Source of the DNA: Phanerochaete sordida
Lineage: Eukaryota; Basidiomycota; Agaricomycetes; Polyporales; Phanerochaetaceae
Direction of reading: 5' to 3'
DNA: 64,000 nt
Assembly (NCBI GenBank): GCA_019973155.2
Contig: BPQB01000034.1
Span: 186,001 to 250,000, forward strand
The notes below the pieces were generated by a model. The model ran no database searches. It had not been told where the DNA came from and saw only the letters and a program-made list of their open reading frames with translations. Shown here one piece after another: positions 31,185 to 41,946 of this stretch (positions are counted from its first letter, which is position 1; the number at the start of each line of letters is the position of its first letter). Made by a program: the position numbers and the translations under genes.

Positions 31185-33813
31185 ATGATCCAGGAGCGGG
31201 ATGAGTCGGGCAGCCTCCGCGCGGTCTACGATATTCAGGAAGCCGACGACCACAAGGTTCCGCGGGAGGTAGTGGTAAGTTCGTCCATCCTAGACGTAGC
31301 TCTTCCTAGCAAACACCACGCTCTGCAATTAGAGTGTGAGAGCCGTCGGAGGCGGAAGCTCTATCAGTCATGGGTTCACAAGAGTTCTGCAAGGCATGTT
31401 CTTGCCAGCTGGCTACCCGGCAAGCGTATCCTCAGGTGCGGACCTCTTCTCGTGCTCAGCGATGTCCGCCAACTGACTCTACACCAGACTACACTCGGTA
31501 GGTCTCGTATTCGTCTGCTCTTACTCCCCCGTGCTTCCGGAAGGTATCCTCGGAGTAACGCCGGTCATGGAGGCAGTGCGGCTAACCCTGAGGGGTCAAT
31601 GTCGCGGGGCGTATCCGTCAGTCGTCAGTCGGACGACGTGCCTCCACGTTTCCTGACGCGGAAAAGCTCACGATCACACCATTTTCCGTGGAGAGCGATC
31701 TCAGGCTGTCGTAACGACACGAGAGTTCCTCGTGTTCGCCCAAGCCCCTTACAGGCGCGGACGAGCTGTCTTGCTCAGGCCCTGGACTACGCGCCAAATG
31801 CGTTCGCGATGCGCATGCTCCGGCCTTACAACAATCCGCTTCTCTGCCACTACGCCCGGGCACGCCTGACTTGGACGCTTCGTAGCGCCAAGGTTGGCTC
31901 TCGCGCTGTGCACATTATAGCGCTTTCTGCGTGTGTATTTCCACGCATGGTCACCCGTGCGTGCGGAAGACTCGTGCGGTTTACTCTCCACGCCAAGTGG
32001 ATTTCCACGATTGCGATGTGGACAGGTGGAATGCTGAATCGAGCCCGCCGCGCTTTGACCTCGTTGCTTCCATGACCACGCTACGCCTATCTCATTCAAC
32101 GTGTCCTTTCATTCTTGCTGCGTCTGCAGGTCTACGCAGTGATCATGCTGACCTTGCTTTGATTTGAAGATATCAGGTCTTGAATGCCCTGCAAGGCTTC
32201 TTCAGCTCACTAGGTGGCTTGGTTGCGTCAAGAGCTGTCCTCGAGGGTGAGGACATCCCGCAGGTCGATGACGTTTGATTGACTAACGCCTTTGTACCAC
32301 AGGCCATGGTGTGGGCTCTGCAAATGCCTCTGCAACAAACGCCCTTCTCCTCACGATATTGCAAGATATCTTTAGTCGCGTCACAGGTGGGTCTCTTTAA
32401 AATGTTCGCAGAAGAAGTTGCGGGGCAGGAGCTGTGGTCCCCGGGGTCCTGGAGCGCTTGAACGAGCCGCTGGCTGGTCGTCTCATCGCATTTCCCTGAC
32501 ATGCTGGGAATTTAGTCGCGGATTGAACACCTTCGTCTTCCCCAACGTCTCGCGACGACCCTGCTGATTGCTTAGACGACGCTGATATCTTCATCCCTCA
32601 GCGATATTGTCTGGTTATTACCTTGGAACCGCACTGTTCCCGGAAGCCAAGACATATCGCTTCCTCGCCGACATCTGGAATGACATCCCACTCGTGCTCG
32701 ACACACTATCGCCACTCCTATCACACGTTTCACTCGATTTTGTGCGGCTCCCTTACCCTCCATTCCTCCTCCCCACCCTTGTAAACCGGCCAGGACCGTG
32801 GCGCGGGATCGCGCTCTGCTTCAGCGGTATCTTCCGCTCGATGTGCGCCGTTGCAGCAGCCGGGTCTAAAGCGGCTTTGACTCTGCATTTTGCCCAGCCT
32901 GATCATGGAGCGGCTTCTGGCGACATCAGTGACCTCAGCGCAAAGGACGGCAGCAAGGAGACCGTCTTGGCGCTCGTCGGGATGCTTGTGAGTTCTGGAC
33001 TGTATTTTTATAGGACGTAACTCAACTTGCATTCAGTGCGGCTCCGTCATCATGCCTCTCATTCAGACGCAGGCTGAGACGTACAGCCTGCTGGCAGTTA
33101 TCATCGTCGCCCACATCTGGATCAACTACTACGCGGTACACTCCGTCGTCTTCAAGTCGTACAACCGCCAGCGCACCTCCATCCTCTGGGACGCGTTCCG
33201 CGACAGCGAGGGCGAGCACCGCTGCCTGACTCCACGGGAGGTCGCCCGGCACGAGCGCATCTTCCACAACGCGCCCGCGCTCTTCCGCACGGACCTGCGC
33301 ACGGGCGCGCGGCGCGTCATCGGCACGTGCGACATGGGCTCGCCGCTCGCGTCGCTCCTCCCCTGCGCACCGGGCACGCAGAGCCTCCTCGCGCCGCGGC
33401 ACGCGTGCCCGCGCTGGACCGGCGCCGCGGAGCAGCCGCTCGTCGGCGCGCTCCTGCGCCTCTTCGCGGACGCGCAGTACGTGCTCTGGCTCGACGCGCA
33501 CGCGGACCCCGCCGCGGGCACGCACGTCCGCGTCGTGCTGAAGGCGGGGCACACGTCGCGCGACCAGATGCACGCGTGGGCGCATGCGCTCGAGCTCGCG
33601 CGCGCGCGCGAGGCGCGCCGCGCCGCGGACGTCGCGGGCATCCTCGCCGAGGTGCGCGCCGCGAAGGAGGCCGTCGACGCGCAGTTCGACGCGTTCCTCG
33701 CGCACACGCACAAGGCGGGATGGGACATGGACGCGGCCGCGGGCGGGTTCGTGACGGGCATGCCGGCGGTCATTGAGGTGTCGGCGGATGGGGAGGACAA
33801 GAAGGAGCGATAG
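31185..33813 (+). CDS. RUS-family (DUF647) membrane protein
   Basis: Seven exons (31185-31274, 31333-31435, 31488-31497, 32170-32246, 32303-32386, 32602-32987, 33037-33813) give 508 residues. Spliced sequence matches the ROOT UVB SENSITIVE family in order: GMFLPAGYPASVSSDYTRYQ, FFSSLGGLVASRAVLEGHGVG, LLTILQDIFSRVTAILSGYYLG, FLADIWNDIPLVLD, SAKDGSKETVLALVGML. Several hydrophobic stretches (around LLSHVSLDF..FLLPTLV, SLLAVIIVAHIW) suggest an integral membrane protein. The C-terminal ~230 residues are Ala/Arg-rich. Molecular function in fungi is unknown; plant members act in mitochondrial or plastid processes and vitamin B6-related signalling. Unusual structure: exon 3 is 10 nt and intron 3 is 672 nt, while intron 5 is 215 nt. 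Confidence 0.85.
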
Positions 33814-34139
33814 ACGGTGTGGTTTTGCGTGGCTCTGCGGCTGCGAGAGCTGTGGTTCTTGATTTACGATTTCATGACTCATTTCATACTCTAGACTTTC
33901 TCTTGCATCGAATCATAGACGACCCTTTCAGCTGGCAATGATGGAGAGCGGGAAGCGTACTTTTTGCTTCAGAACCCGTTCGGCGTCGCGCAACGCTGCG
34001 CGCTGCCGTCACGTTCGAAGCAGCGTCAAGGTGCGGGAATACTGCTTGATATTCGCATTGACAGATCGATGCGGGATAACGTAAGCGAGGTGCCCTGATC
34101 GCGCCGATGCTGTCGCGCTCGTTGGCTTCTACGAGCACA
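33814..34139. other. intergenic region
   Basis: About 330 bp between the RUS gene and GST1, both on the plus strand; it holds the RUS 3' UTR and the GST1 promoter. No other feature. Confidence 0.45.
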
Positions 34140-34145
34140 TATAAA
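34140..34145 (+). promoter_or_regulatory. TATA box of GST1
   Basis: TATAAA 67 bp upstream of the GST1 start codon at 34207; spacing resembles that of GST2 (TATATAA 61 bp before its start). Confidence 0.5.
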
Positions 34146-34206
34146 TCTGCGCGACACTGGTTGCCGTCGCCTCAGACTCGCTATACTCAAGCCAACCGCA
34201 TTAGTC

Positions 34207-35150
34207 ATGGCTCAGCAAATAACTCTGTACACGTCCAAGGTAGGACCTGTATCAGCCCAGTCCTCGATAATTGCTCACCGTCGATGTATAGGTCTCGACG
34301 TTTGCCCACAGGGTAAGCAGCACATCCTTCGCGCGTTTCTCCTCGACACAAAACTCATAGAGTACAGGTGGAGATCGCACTCGCACTGTGCAAGGTCCCC
34401 TATACGCGCTGCGAGATCGACCTGTGGAACAAGCCCGAGTGGTACATCCCCAAGGTGAACCCCCTCGGCAAAGTGAGTCAAGTCTTCCCTTCGGAGCCGC
34501 ACTCTCCTCACCGGCACCGCCCACAGGTCCCAGTCATCGCGTACGGCGGACCCGCCGTCCCACCCGACGAGCCCTCGCCCTTGTCCACCAAACTCAACGA
34601 ATCGCTCGTCCTCGTCGAGTTCCTCGCGGACCTGTACCCCGCCTCAGGCCTGCTCCCCGCCGACCCGGTGCTCCGCGCAAAGGCGCGCCTCTTCATCGAC
34701 GCCGTGAGCACGACGTTCCTCGGGCCCGCGTCGGCGGGCATCCGCGGCGTGCTGCACGGCGGCGGCGACGCGACGCCCCTGGTGCGTGCGCTCGAGGCAC
34801 TCCAGGCGCTCCTCCCGCCCACGGGCTTCGCTATTGGCGAGTTCTCCGCCGCGGACGTCGCGCTCGCGCCGAGCCTCGCGCGCGTCGAGATGACGCTCGA
34901 GAACAACCTGGGGGAGTACCCCGCCGAGGCGCGCGAGGGCGAGCGGATCCTCCGTCTGATCAGGGGGCCGGGCCTGGAGAGGTGGGCGCAGTACACGAGG
35001 GACGTGCTGACGCACCCCGCGGTGGCGTCGACGTTTGACAAGGTGAGTGTACGCGTTTGTGTGCGGTGCGCGTGAGAGCTCAAGCGAGTGCAGGAGTACA
35101 ACCTGGAGCGGGCGAACAAGCGCATCGCGAAGCTTCGCGCTGAGAAGTAA
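34207..35150 (+). CDS. Glutathione S-transferase, omega-like, tandem copy 1
   Basis: Five exons (34207-34239, 34292-34312, 34368-34472, 34527-35042, 35094-35150) give 243 residues. The thioredoxin-like N-terminal domain runs MAQQITLYTSK, VSTFAHR, VEIALALCKVPYTRCEIDLW, the cis-Pro loop KVPVIAYGG and ESLVLVEFLADL; the helical C-terminal domain contains FIDAVSTTF and GFAIGEFSAADVALAP. It conjugates or reduces with glutathione in the cytosol. The active-site position where omega-class enzymes have a CPF/CPY motif reads STF, so a Ser would be the candidate catalytic residue. It shares exon layout (33, 21 and 105-nt exons) with the copy at 36141. The stop codon TAA (35148-35150) is formed by the TA target site plus the first base of a transposon-like repeat. 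Confidence 0.88.
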
Positions 35151-35492
35151 GATAGGGCTCATGCAGATTCACCCAGCCCACGTGGGAGTGACTTTTCGTG
35201 ACATCGCGCTGGCCTGCGGGGCGCTACCGCCGAAATTCGTGCGCCTGGCGTCGAAATCCGGGGGGTGTTCGCCAATGTGCAGTCTCCTCCCTCCAGAACA
35301 AAAAAATCGGTTCCCATAGAATCATGTGCATACCACAGTAGTACAACTCTATGGGAAGGAATTCTTTTCTGTGATCCCTTTGAGTCTGCAAATTGCCCGT
35401 CTTGCGCCATGTCACGCCCTTTCCATCCAAATGGGCGGAGGCGTGACAGAAATATGCCACGTGGGTTGGGTGAATCTGCATGAGCCCTATCT
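35150..35492. mobile_element. MITE-like fold-back element with TA target duplication
   Basis: 343 bp bounded by inverted repeats of 36 bp (35150-35185 and 35457-35492) that match at 35 of 36 positions; both ends read AGATAGGGCTCATGC inward. Both ends are flanked by TA (35148-35149 and 35493-35494), the target site of Tc1/mariner transposons. The interior is also partly palindromic (TTCCCATAGA against TCTATGGGAA), so single strands could fold over most of the length. It encodes nothing. No second copy was noticed in the window. Confidence 0.85.
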
Positions 35493-35494
35493 TA

Positions 35495-36079
35495 CGGGGC
35501 TTGAGCTCAAGTCTGCACTGGAATGTTCATTCGTACGTACACTCAATGCAAGAACAGCTCGAGTCATTTCTGTTGCAGATCCAGACCTGCCTATGACGTC
35601 TGGTTGGCAATGACGAATTGACGCATGTGTAGCACGTATGGCTGCAAGCTGCGCTCGCAGCCGTCCGCAGCAAACATGCGGTTGCTACACGCGGTCGCTT
35701 TGGCGACCGCAGCTGCCTAGCTGGCCTCGAGGCAGTGAGTCACAAGAGAAGGAGCTCCGTCTTCGCGATGATGGACGAGCGAAATTATTTGTGGAAACTC
35801 ATAGAGGGGGTTTTCAGCACTTTCTAGACCAAACCTCGGAGGTAAAATGTTTTCAAAAGCTTCGACACGCCTTGGAAAGGGCAACAGAGCACGAACGAGG
35901 GTTCCAGGAGTCCCCCATGGCCGTATGTCATTCCAGGACGGTCTCTGGCCCGCCACGTGGGGCGGGCGCTCGAGGTCGCGGGCTGCGCTCTTCCGCCTCG
36001 TAAGCCAGCCGTGTCAGCGGGACTTGTCCACAGCTGCCACGCATGGCAAGCTCCCTCCCATTTTGGGGGCCAGCAAACA
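35495..36079. other. intergenic region, GST2 promoter
   Basis: About 585 bp from the end of the MITE to the TATA box of GST2. No gene. Open frames crossing it have no motif. Confidence 0.45.
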
Positions 36080-36086
36080 TATATAA
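36080..36086 (+). promoter_or_regulatory. TATA box of GST2
   Basis: TATATAA 55 bp upstream of the GST2 ATG at 36141. Confidence 0.55.
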
Positions 36087-36140
36087 GCCCTTGCAGAACG
36101 GCCAGCCTCCATACCGCATCCTCCACAGCTTTCATCGACA

Positions 36141-37073
36141 ATGTCTCAGCAACTTACTGTCTACGTCGCCAAGGTCAGTGAGCGACGTGGTTTTCCAGGC
36201 GCTGTGCTCATCGTTTACATTGCAGAGCTCGCCCTTCTCTCACAGGGTAATCATCGTGGCCGTCAGTATAGTAGCGTAGGCTCATGGATGATAGGTCGCC
36301 ATCGCACTTGAGATGGCCAAAGCGCCCCACACTCGCCACGAGATCGACCTCAAGAACAAGCCTGAGTGGTTTACATCCAAGGTCAACCCCACCGGACAGG
36401 TCTGCCTCTTTCCCCACCGTCACACGTCGCCCACTCACCCTGCGCCAGTGCCCCGCGCTGACCTACGGCGGTCCCGTGGTCCCGGCCGACCAGCCCTCGC
36501 CCGAGTCCGTCAAGCTGCGCGAGTCGCTCGTCCTCGTCGAGTTCATCGCCGACCTGTACCCCGCCGCGGGCATCCTGCCGGCGGACCCGGTGCTGCGCGC
36601 GAAGGCGCGCCTCTTCATCGACGCGATCACACAGACGTTCAGCGGCGCGTCGCACGCCGCAATCCGCGCCCTCATGCACGCCGGCGGCGACCCCGAGCCG
36701 CTGCTCGCGGCCCTCGAGCGCCTGCAGGCGCTCCTCCCGCCGACGGGCTTCGCCATCGGCGAGTTCTCGGCCGCGGACATCGCGATCGCGCCGCAGATCA
36801 TCCGCTCGGAGCTGTCGTTCGAGCACAACCTCATCGGGCCCTCGGGCTCGCAGGACGGCCAGCGGATCCTCGCGCTCATGCGTGAGCCGCGCCTCGCGCG
36901 CTGGGCCGAGTACCGGAAGGCCATTCAAGCGCACCCTGCGGTCCGCTCGACTTTCGACGAGGTGGGTGTATGCGAGTTGTTATGCTTTGCGCGTGCTAAT
37001 CGGCTGCTAGGAGTATGTGCTCGAGTCGTTGAAGGCGCGCGCTGTTGCGATGCGCGCCCAGGGCAGTGCTTGA
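36141..37073 (+). CDS. Glutathione S-transferase, omega-like, tandem copy 2
   Basis: Five exons (36141-36173, 36226-36246, 36295-36399, 36449-36961, 37011-37073) give 244 residues. Same order of motifs as copy 1: MSQQLTVYVAK, SSPFSHR, VAIALEMAKAPHTRHEIDLK, PALTYGG, ESLVLVEFIADLYPAAG, GFAIGEFSAADIAIAP, ending ARAVAMRAQGSA. The active-site motif is SPF where classical omega enzymes have CPF. Identity to copy 1 is high in the body and drops at both ends, so this is a tandem duplication older than the MITE insertion. Exon 4 would begin with TGC (Cys) where copy 1 has GTC (Val). Confidence 0.88.
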
Positions 37074-37599
37074 AGTGGGTCGAAGAGAGGATCAACTTGT
37101 GTACAATTAACCAAAGCCCCAGTCTACTTCAATCATTGGATTGCCGTATAGAGTATAAGAAGATTCGAGATTATATTGCTTGCCGTCGTGTCGAATCGCG
37201 TCAAGCCCAAACATGAGGATGCAGCCTCCCGCAGGCGGCCAGCGCGGCCAGCAAAGGAAGGCGGAGGCTCCGAATGCTAACAGCACCAAACAACGACGCG
37301 TCGCGTCGCGCCGACTGCCGCGCCGTCGCCAAGATCCCGGCGCTGCCAAGAATACGCGGACGCGTCGCGTGTTGCATAGCTTCGGCGCGATGACTTGGAT
37401 CGGAGCACGAGTCCCAGATACATGGCTTGTCCTTGTGAAGTTGCTACACGCCGCGACCAGGCTGTGTCACGCTTTCTTATCGAATTGACATTGGTCTGAG
37501 AATGTCCGAATGGCAGAAACAACGGTCCTATGCATGTAATAATAGTTCCGGCCTGCGCAGAATATATGCGACCGAAAAACATCGCAGGAAAGCGCGCCT
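37074..37599. other. convergent 3' intergenic region
   Basis: About 525 bp between GST2 (+) and the DUF6533 gene (-); 3' UTRs only, as far as I can see. Confidence 0.45.
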
Positions 37600-39179
37600 C
37601 TAGAGACTCGATCCCCCATGCTGCAGGTCCTCCAAGCCAATCTCCGCGCTGTCCATACTCGCGTCGCTCGCAGTCAAGCTCGGCGTCCCAAAGCCGAGGT
37701 CGAGCGACCCGCCGATGTCGCCGAGCACGCCGCTGCGCGCGGGCGCGGCGAACGTGAGGTCGCCCGTGTCGGTCGTGGACGTCGAATTCGGGTCCGGCGC
37801 CGCGCCGAGCTGCCGCAGGTTGATGAGGAAGCGGCTCACGAGGACGTTCGGCTGCGGGGCGTCAGCGGAGGGTGGGTGGGAAGGGGGCAGGGCGTACCAT
37901 TGAGGTGAGGGGGACGTTCGCGATGTTTGCGTTCTGATGGCGGCTGTTAGAGGAGTGCTGTTGGGATGGGTGAGAGGCGTACGATGCTTGTATCCCAGAA
38001 CGTGGCCATCTGGGTGATGTTCATCGCGAGCAGGGCTCTGCGTCGAGGTGGAGAAATCAGGGCCGCCCTCGCGTCTGAACTCGAGAATCTTACATAAAAT
38101 ATAGTGTTCCTAAGATATGATAGACAATTTGTTAGCTTGTGAGTGGGGGGCACGAATGGTGCAACAAACCCACCATCGCGCAACAGGAGCGTCGACGCCG
38201 AGAGCTTCATATGGAGCCGGCGCGACTCGCGCCACTGCGTGAACGTCCGCATCCAGGTCGCGATCAGCACGATGATGTCCGCCGCGAGCGCAGAGCTACG
38301 AGTGAGCTGAAGCACTGCCGTACGTCTTGAGCACCCCGCTTCCGTGATCACCGATCAGGTCCACGTACTTCTGCATCGGCCTCAGTTAATAAGCGAATCG
38401 AAATAAAATGCACGTGCGATGCGTACATCAGGTTCAGCTCGTCGGAGACATTGATGTACGCGTTGCACCCGCCCAGCGGGCCGCCGTAGTATTCGAGGAC
38501 AATGTTCGCCCAGCCGAACTGCGTGGAGATGGGTATGAGTTCAAAGAAAGCCGCAGCATAAGGATGGACATACTATGTTCGTTGCGACGGGAACAAATCC
38601 GAGGGCCAGCACGACGGCCAGCAGGAGGTACTTGTACTTCCAGTCGTACCACAGCGCGTATACTCGAAATCCTCCGAACACTGGAGCTCGACATCAGTGG
38701 ATATATCCATTGAAGAGAGATGGGCGAGGGCTTACGTGCGACTTGCGCCAGGGATATTATGTAGAATAGCGTCGACGGTGCGTATGTTGTTATACAACTA
38801 GAGATCGATGCTAGTGAGCATATCTTCTCGATTTCAGTACGCGGCGGAAAGCCTCTGCAATATTTGTAAGAGCTTGGAAATGTACAAACCAAACGCGAAC
38901 CGGCGACTCACACTTTTCTCTCGGCGTCGCGGGCAGCCACACGATCATCTGGTTGACCACCATGACCCACCGCGTCGTAAGCAGCAGCAGCGACGTCGCG
39001 CTGAACCGGCGCTGCCACACGCATGCTACCTCGGCGTCGAAAGTCACGAGGTACTCGAACACCACGATCGCTGGCCGCGCAGCGAGTCAGCGCATCCACC
39101 CCGAAGCCAAACTCCAAGAGAGCCCGCACGCACCCGTCATCGCAACGTCCGCATAGCTCTGCGCCTGTCTTCTCCGCAT
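37600..39179 (-). CDS. DUF6533 multi-pass membrane protein (receptor-like)
   Basis: Eleven exons give 335 residues: 39179-39134, 39070-38912, 38810-38736, 38680-38574, 38518-38427, 38380-38352, 38314-38174, 38109-38094, 38037-37983, 37933-37898, 37851-37600. The DUF6533 signature is at the start (AIVVFEYLVTFDAEVACVW, RWVMVVNQMIVW), followed by LFGGFRVYALWYDWKYKY, LLLAVVLALGFVPVA, ALAADIIVLIATWMRTF and LLAMNITQMATFW, about seven hydrophobic segments. The tail is Ser/Thr/Asp-rich and cytosolic-looking. Proteins of this type are abundant in mushroom-forming fungi; function unknown, a 7TM receptor role is speculative. Start: the ATG at 39179 opens MRRRQAQSYADVAMT; an alternative first exon from 39252 (MDPDFVEAVREM) would need a 37-46-nt intron in an awkward phase. 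Intron 6 is only 37 nt. Confidence 0.75.
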
Positions 39180-39903
39180 CAGCCCCGGGCCCGCACACCA
39201 CGCACAGCGCACCGTACATCTCGCGCACGGCCTCCACAAAGTCGGGGTCCATCTCGCACGCCGTGCGCGGCGCGCACGCGGACCCCCGCATTATATGTAC
39301 AGCGCCCCGGGCCCCTAAAGACAGCCCTGCAGGGGCAGCCTGTACGCGGCCGGCATCCTCACCGAGCTAGCGTGATCCACGCGCTGCCTGTCGCTGATAG
39401 CCCCGCGAGCGGTGTTGGGCGCGGCAGTGCGCGGGGATCCTGCGGATCGTGATTGGCGTCCGCCGCTGCCGGGCGCGCCGTCGCGGGCGGTGTCTGCCCG
39501 GCGCCGCGGTGAGACAGGCTGCGACGCGGGCGGCGGGGTGGGCGGGCCCGGAGTGCCCTCTGCGCGTGCTCAGCGGGCTGCGCGGGCGAGCGTGGTGGTG
39601 CGGAGGGCCACTTGGATGAGGCTGCTGGATGGGGTGGAGCTTCGGGATGGAGGAGTCTAGAGATGTCTCGCGACTCTAGTCTAATAGATCATGTTGATGG
39701 CGACTCCGTAAAGCACGGACAGCCGTTCATCTCGGGCGCGGGCGCGTCCTGTGCAAAAGGTCCGTAGATAAATTATTGTCTTCTGCGCATTGATCATGGG
39801 AGCTGGATCATGTTGGTGTACACCGATATCTACACACACGGACTGGGTGCCATCGAGACCTGCATTGTATGACAACATTTAGCGGGAGAATGTACGTTCA
39901 AAA
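39180..39903. other. GC-rich intergenic region
   Basis: About 720 bp. From about 39525 rightward the DNA is homologous to 41935-42314, i.e. it is the 3' flank of the duplicated F-box unit. The left part has no recognisable content. Confidence 0.45.
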
Positions 39904-41735
39904 TCAGTTCATCGCGACTGCAGGAACCGGAAGGAAGGTAACACAGAGGTCCAATCGTTGGCGGGCCGTCATAGAGAGCCTGTCGCGTACAACACTCAAC
40001 AGAATCGCGCGATACGCCTTTGGGTCTCCCGCCCAGGTGCGCGGCCAGGCACTGTAGATGTGGCGCACGCCCAGTGTTGCTGTGTTCGACTGCAGCAGCC
40101 TGAGCTCCACGTTCACGGCGAGCGACTGCAGCCGGCCGACGACCGCGGCAAGCGGCGCCCAGTCCCATGCATCGAGCGCATGCCGAAAGGCCTGCTCGAG
40201 GCCGCGTGCGTCAGCATCGGACGCAGGTGCATCGGGCGCGATCCTGTGGAAGAGCGTGACGTCAAAGGCGACGGCGCGCACTGCGGCCGCGATGGGGCGG
40301 CCCATGATGGCGCCGATGAGCGACCAGGGCGCGCTGTCGGCGTGCAGCATCGAGTGATTGAGCGTGTTGGCGAAGCGCAGCTCGCGCAGCGTCGGGCAGG
40401 GGTGTGGGTACGTGAGCAGCCCGCGGAACACGCCCGAGTGGCACGCGAGCGAGCGCAAGGCGCTGCACCGTGCGAGGAAGCGGTGGAAAGCGCGCGATGC
40501 AAGGTCGTCGTTCGCTGGCCCTTGTGACGGTGTGTCTCAGACCAGCAGTGTGGTCAGCGACGTCACGTCGAGATGAGCGCACACTCGGTCGAGCAGTAGT
40601 CTGGTAGCGGTAAGGTCGTTCTGCAGGAGCTTGAAGCTTTCGATACTGGTGGGCTCTGAGGGCGGTTGAAGCATGGGAGAGTCGGGTCCCGGTGGGCCCT
40701 GGGATGCTGGCGTGTGCCCGATGAGCCCTGGAAAGCGCGCACCAATGTGCCCGAGGAGCCCTGGAAGTGGCATATCGTTCGCGGGACTCCGGGAGGGGCC
40801 GTCATACAGCTGTAGGTTCTCGCAAGAGAGAACCGAGATTTCGCGGAAACGAAACAGGAAGTTGTAGAAGTCCTCTAGGTTGAGGGGTTGAGAGGGAGAT
40901 CCTACTACCCGAAGCTCGGCCAAGCAGCGCGATGGGCTCTGTTCGACGCTAAGGTAAGGAAGCGCCCTGTTCCTGAATCTCAGGTGTTTGAGCTCAAGAG
41001 TAGTGATGTTGGGTATGGCATCGACGATATCGACGATCTCCTGCGGCGACGTTTCTCGAGGGATGAATCTTGGGACGTTGTACTCCATAGCCATGGAGAT
41101 ATACATTTCTCGTATGTTGCCGCTGATGCGAGGAGACCATAGGAGGAGAGCCCGTATGCCTTCAAGGCTCTCTGAATAGTCGAGAAGATGGGAGCAGGTG
41201 CAGGAGTAGAACAGATACCAGCCATGGCTCTGATACCAGTGGTACCTGCACGGAGGCCAGTAAAAATTGGAGAACATGTGAAGGGAACTAGCGTTCCCCC
41301 ATCTACGGTGCACGAGGGAGCATGCGGCCAATGCCTTCATATCATCATGTAAGAAGTCGATGACCCAGTCGATGAGTTCCTGAGGAAAAGTCTTCCTCCT
41401 TGTTGAATGGCGGTATACCGCCGCAGAGTCTGGCTCAGCGCTCGCAGACATGAGAAAACAAACCAACTAGGAGCAGCTCAGCTGGTCAGACATATTACCT
41501 GTATATTTGTGGGACTTACTTACTGTTGAAAAGCCCTGTAGCTTCCGAGGTGGTGGCTGGGAATCAAGACGTGTAGATCGACATGAGGCGCGAATCTGCC
41601 CTTCGACCGTGGGATTTCGTCGGACCACGTGTGCGCGCCTTTGCTGTATGCACACAAATCCTGGTCTATGTCAGACTCGGCAGCATCGGTCGCCGAAAAT
41701 TGCAAGTGACCATACAGCAGCGCACCAGTAGCTAG
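39525..41735. repeat. tandem segmental duplication, unit 1
   Basis: About 2.2 kb containing an F-box gene and both flanks. The same order recurs in unit 2 (41935-44105): shared 3' flank (GCGTGCTCAGCGGGCTGC, AAAGGTCCG followed by AGATAAATTATTG), coding region, and shared 5' flank (TTCGTCGGACCACGTGTGCG). Ends are approximate. Confidence 0.7.
39904..41451 (-). pseudogene. F-box protein copy 1, interrupted by in-frame TGA
   Basis: From the ATG at 41451 the frame is open for 304 codons, then TGA (40539-40537), then open again in the same frame to 39904 (516 codons in all). The intact sister at 42315-43811 has AAA at the equivalent position, right after the shared TSLTTLLV segment. N-terminal F-box: FPQELIDWVIDFLHDDMKALAACSLVHRRW (quoted in part: FPQELIDWVIDFL). 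The remainder resembles the LRR-like body of these fungal proteins. F-box proteins recruit substrates to SCF ubiquitin ligases. No intron fits to remove the TGA: the nearest GT-AG pair breaks the frame. Either a recent pseudogene or a truncated 304-residue protein that keeps the F-box. Confidence 0.75.
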
Positions 41736-41739
41736 TAGC

Positions 41740-41946
41740 TCCCCGTAGCTGATTGCCTCGTAGTGCGGCTGAAGGAAGTCGTTGTACACGCCCGCGAGGA
41801 ACCGCGCCGGCGGCGACTCTGAGTCGCGCAGCGTCACGAGCGGCGCGCCCTTCAGGATGGCGCGCAGCTTCATGGTGCCCACCGACGGCGCGTTCTCGTT
41901 GTGCGGAGCGAAATCGAAGAAGCCGTTGAAGAACCCGAAGACGCAG
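41740..41946 (-). pseudogene. relic of a FunK1 kinase (C-terminal lobe fragment)
   Basis: About 69 codons, starting FGFFNGFFDFAP and reaching FLQPHYEAISYGE, align without gaps to the FunK1 kinase at 44735-47208 (FGLFNCFFDFCP to LQPHYEAISYGA). No kinase sequence precedes or follows it; instead it abuts the flanks of the two F-box duplication units. This is a broken copy trapped at the duplication junction. Confidence 0.75.

Noticed and set aside
31185..32075. 296-codon frame read as a single-exon gene
   Set aside because: Only its first 90 nt are the real RUS exon 1; beyond that the frame runs through introns, while the RUS motifs appear in other frames joined by good splice sites.
33022..33882. 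286-codon minus-strand open frame
   Set aside because: Exactly antisense to the last RUS exon and composed almost only of Arg, Ala, Val, Glu and His, as expected for the complement of a GC-rich coding exon.
40480..40545. An intron removing the TGA of F-box copy 1
   Set aside because: The only GT-AG pair around the stop (GTCTGA to GTGCAG, 80 nt) has a weak donor and shifts the frame; the codons it would remove are conserved in copy 2.
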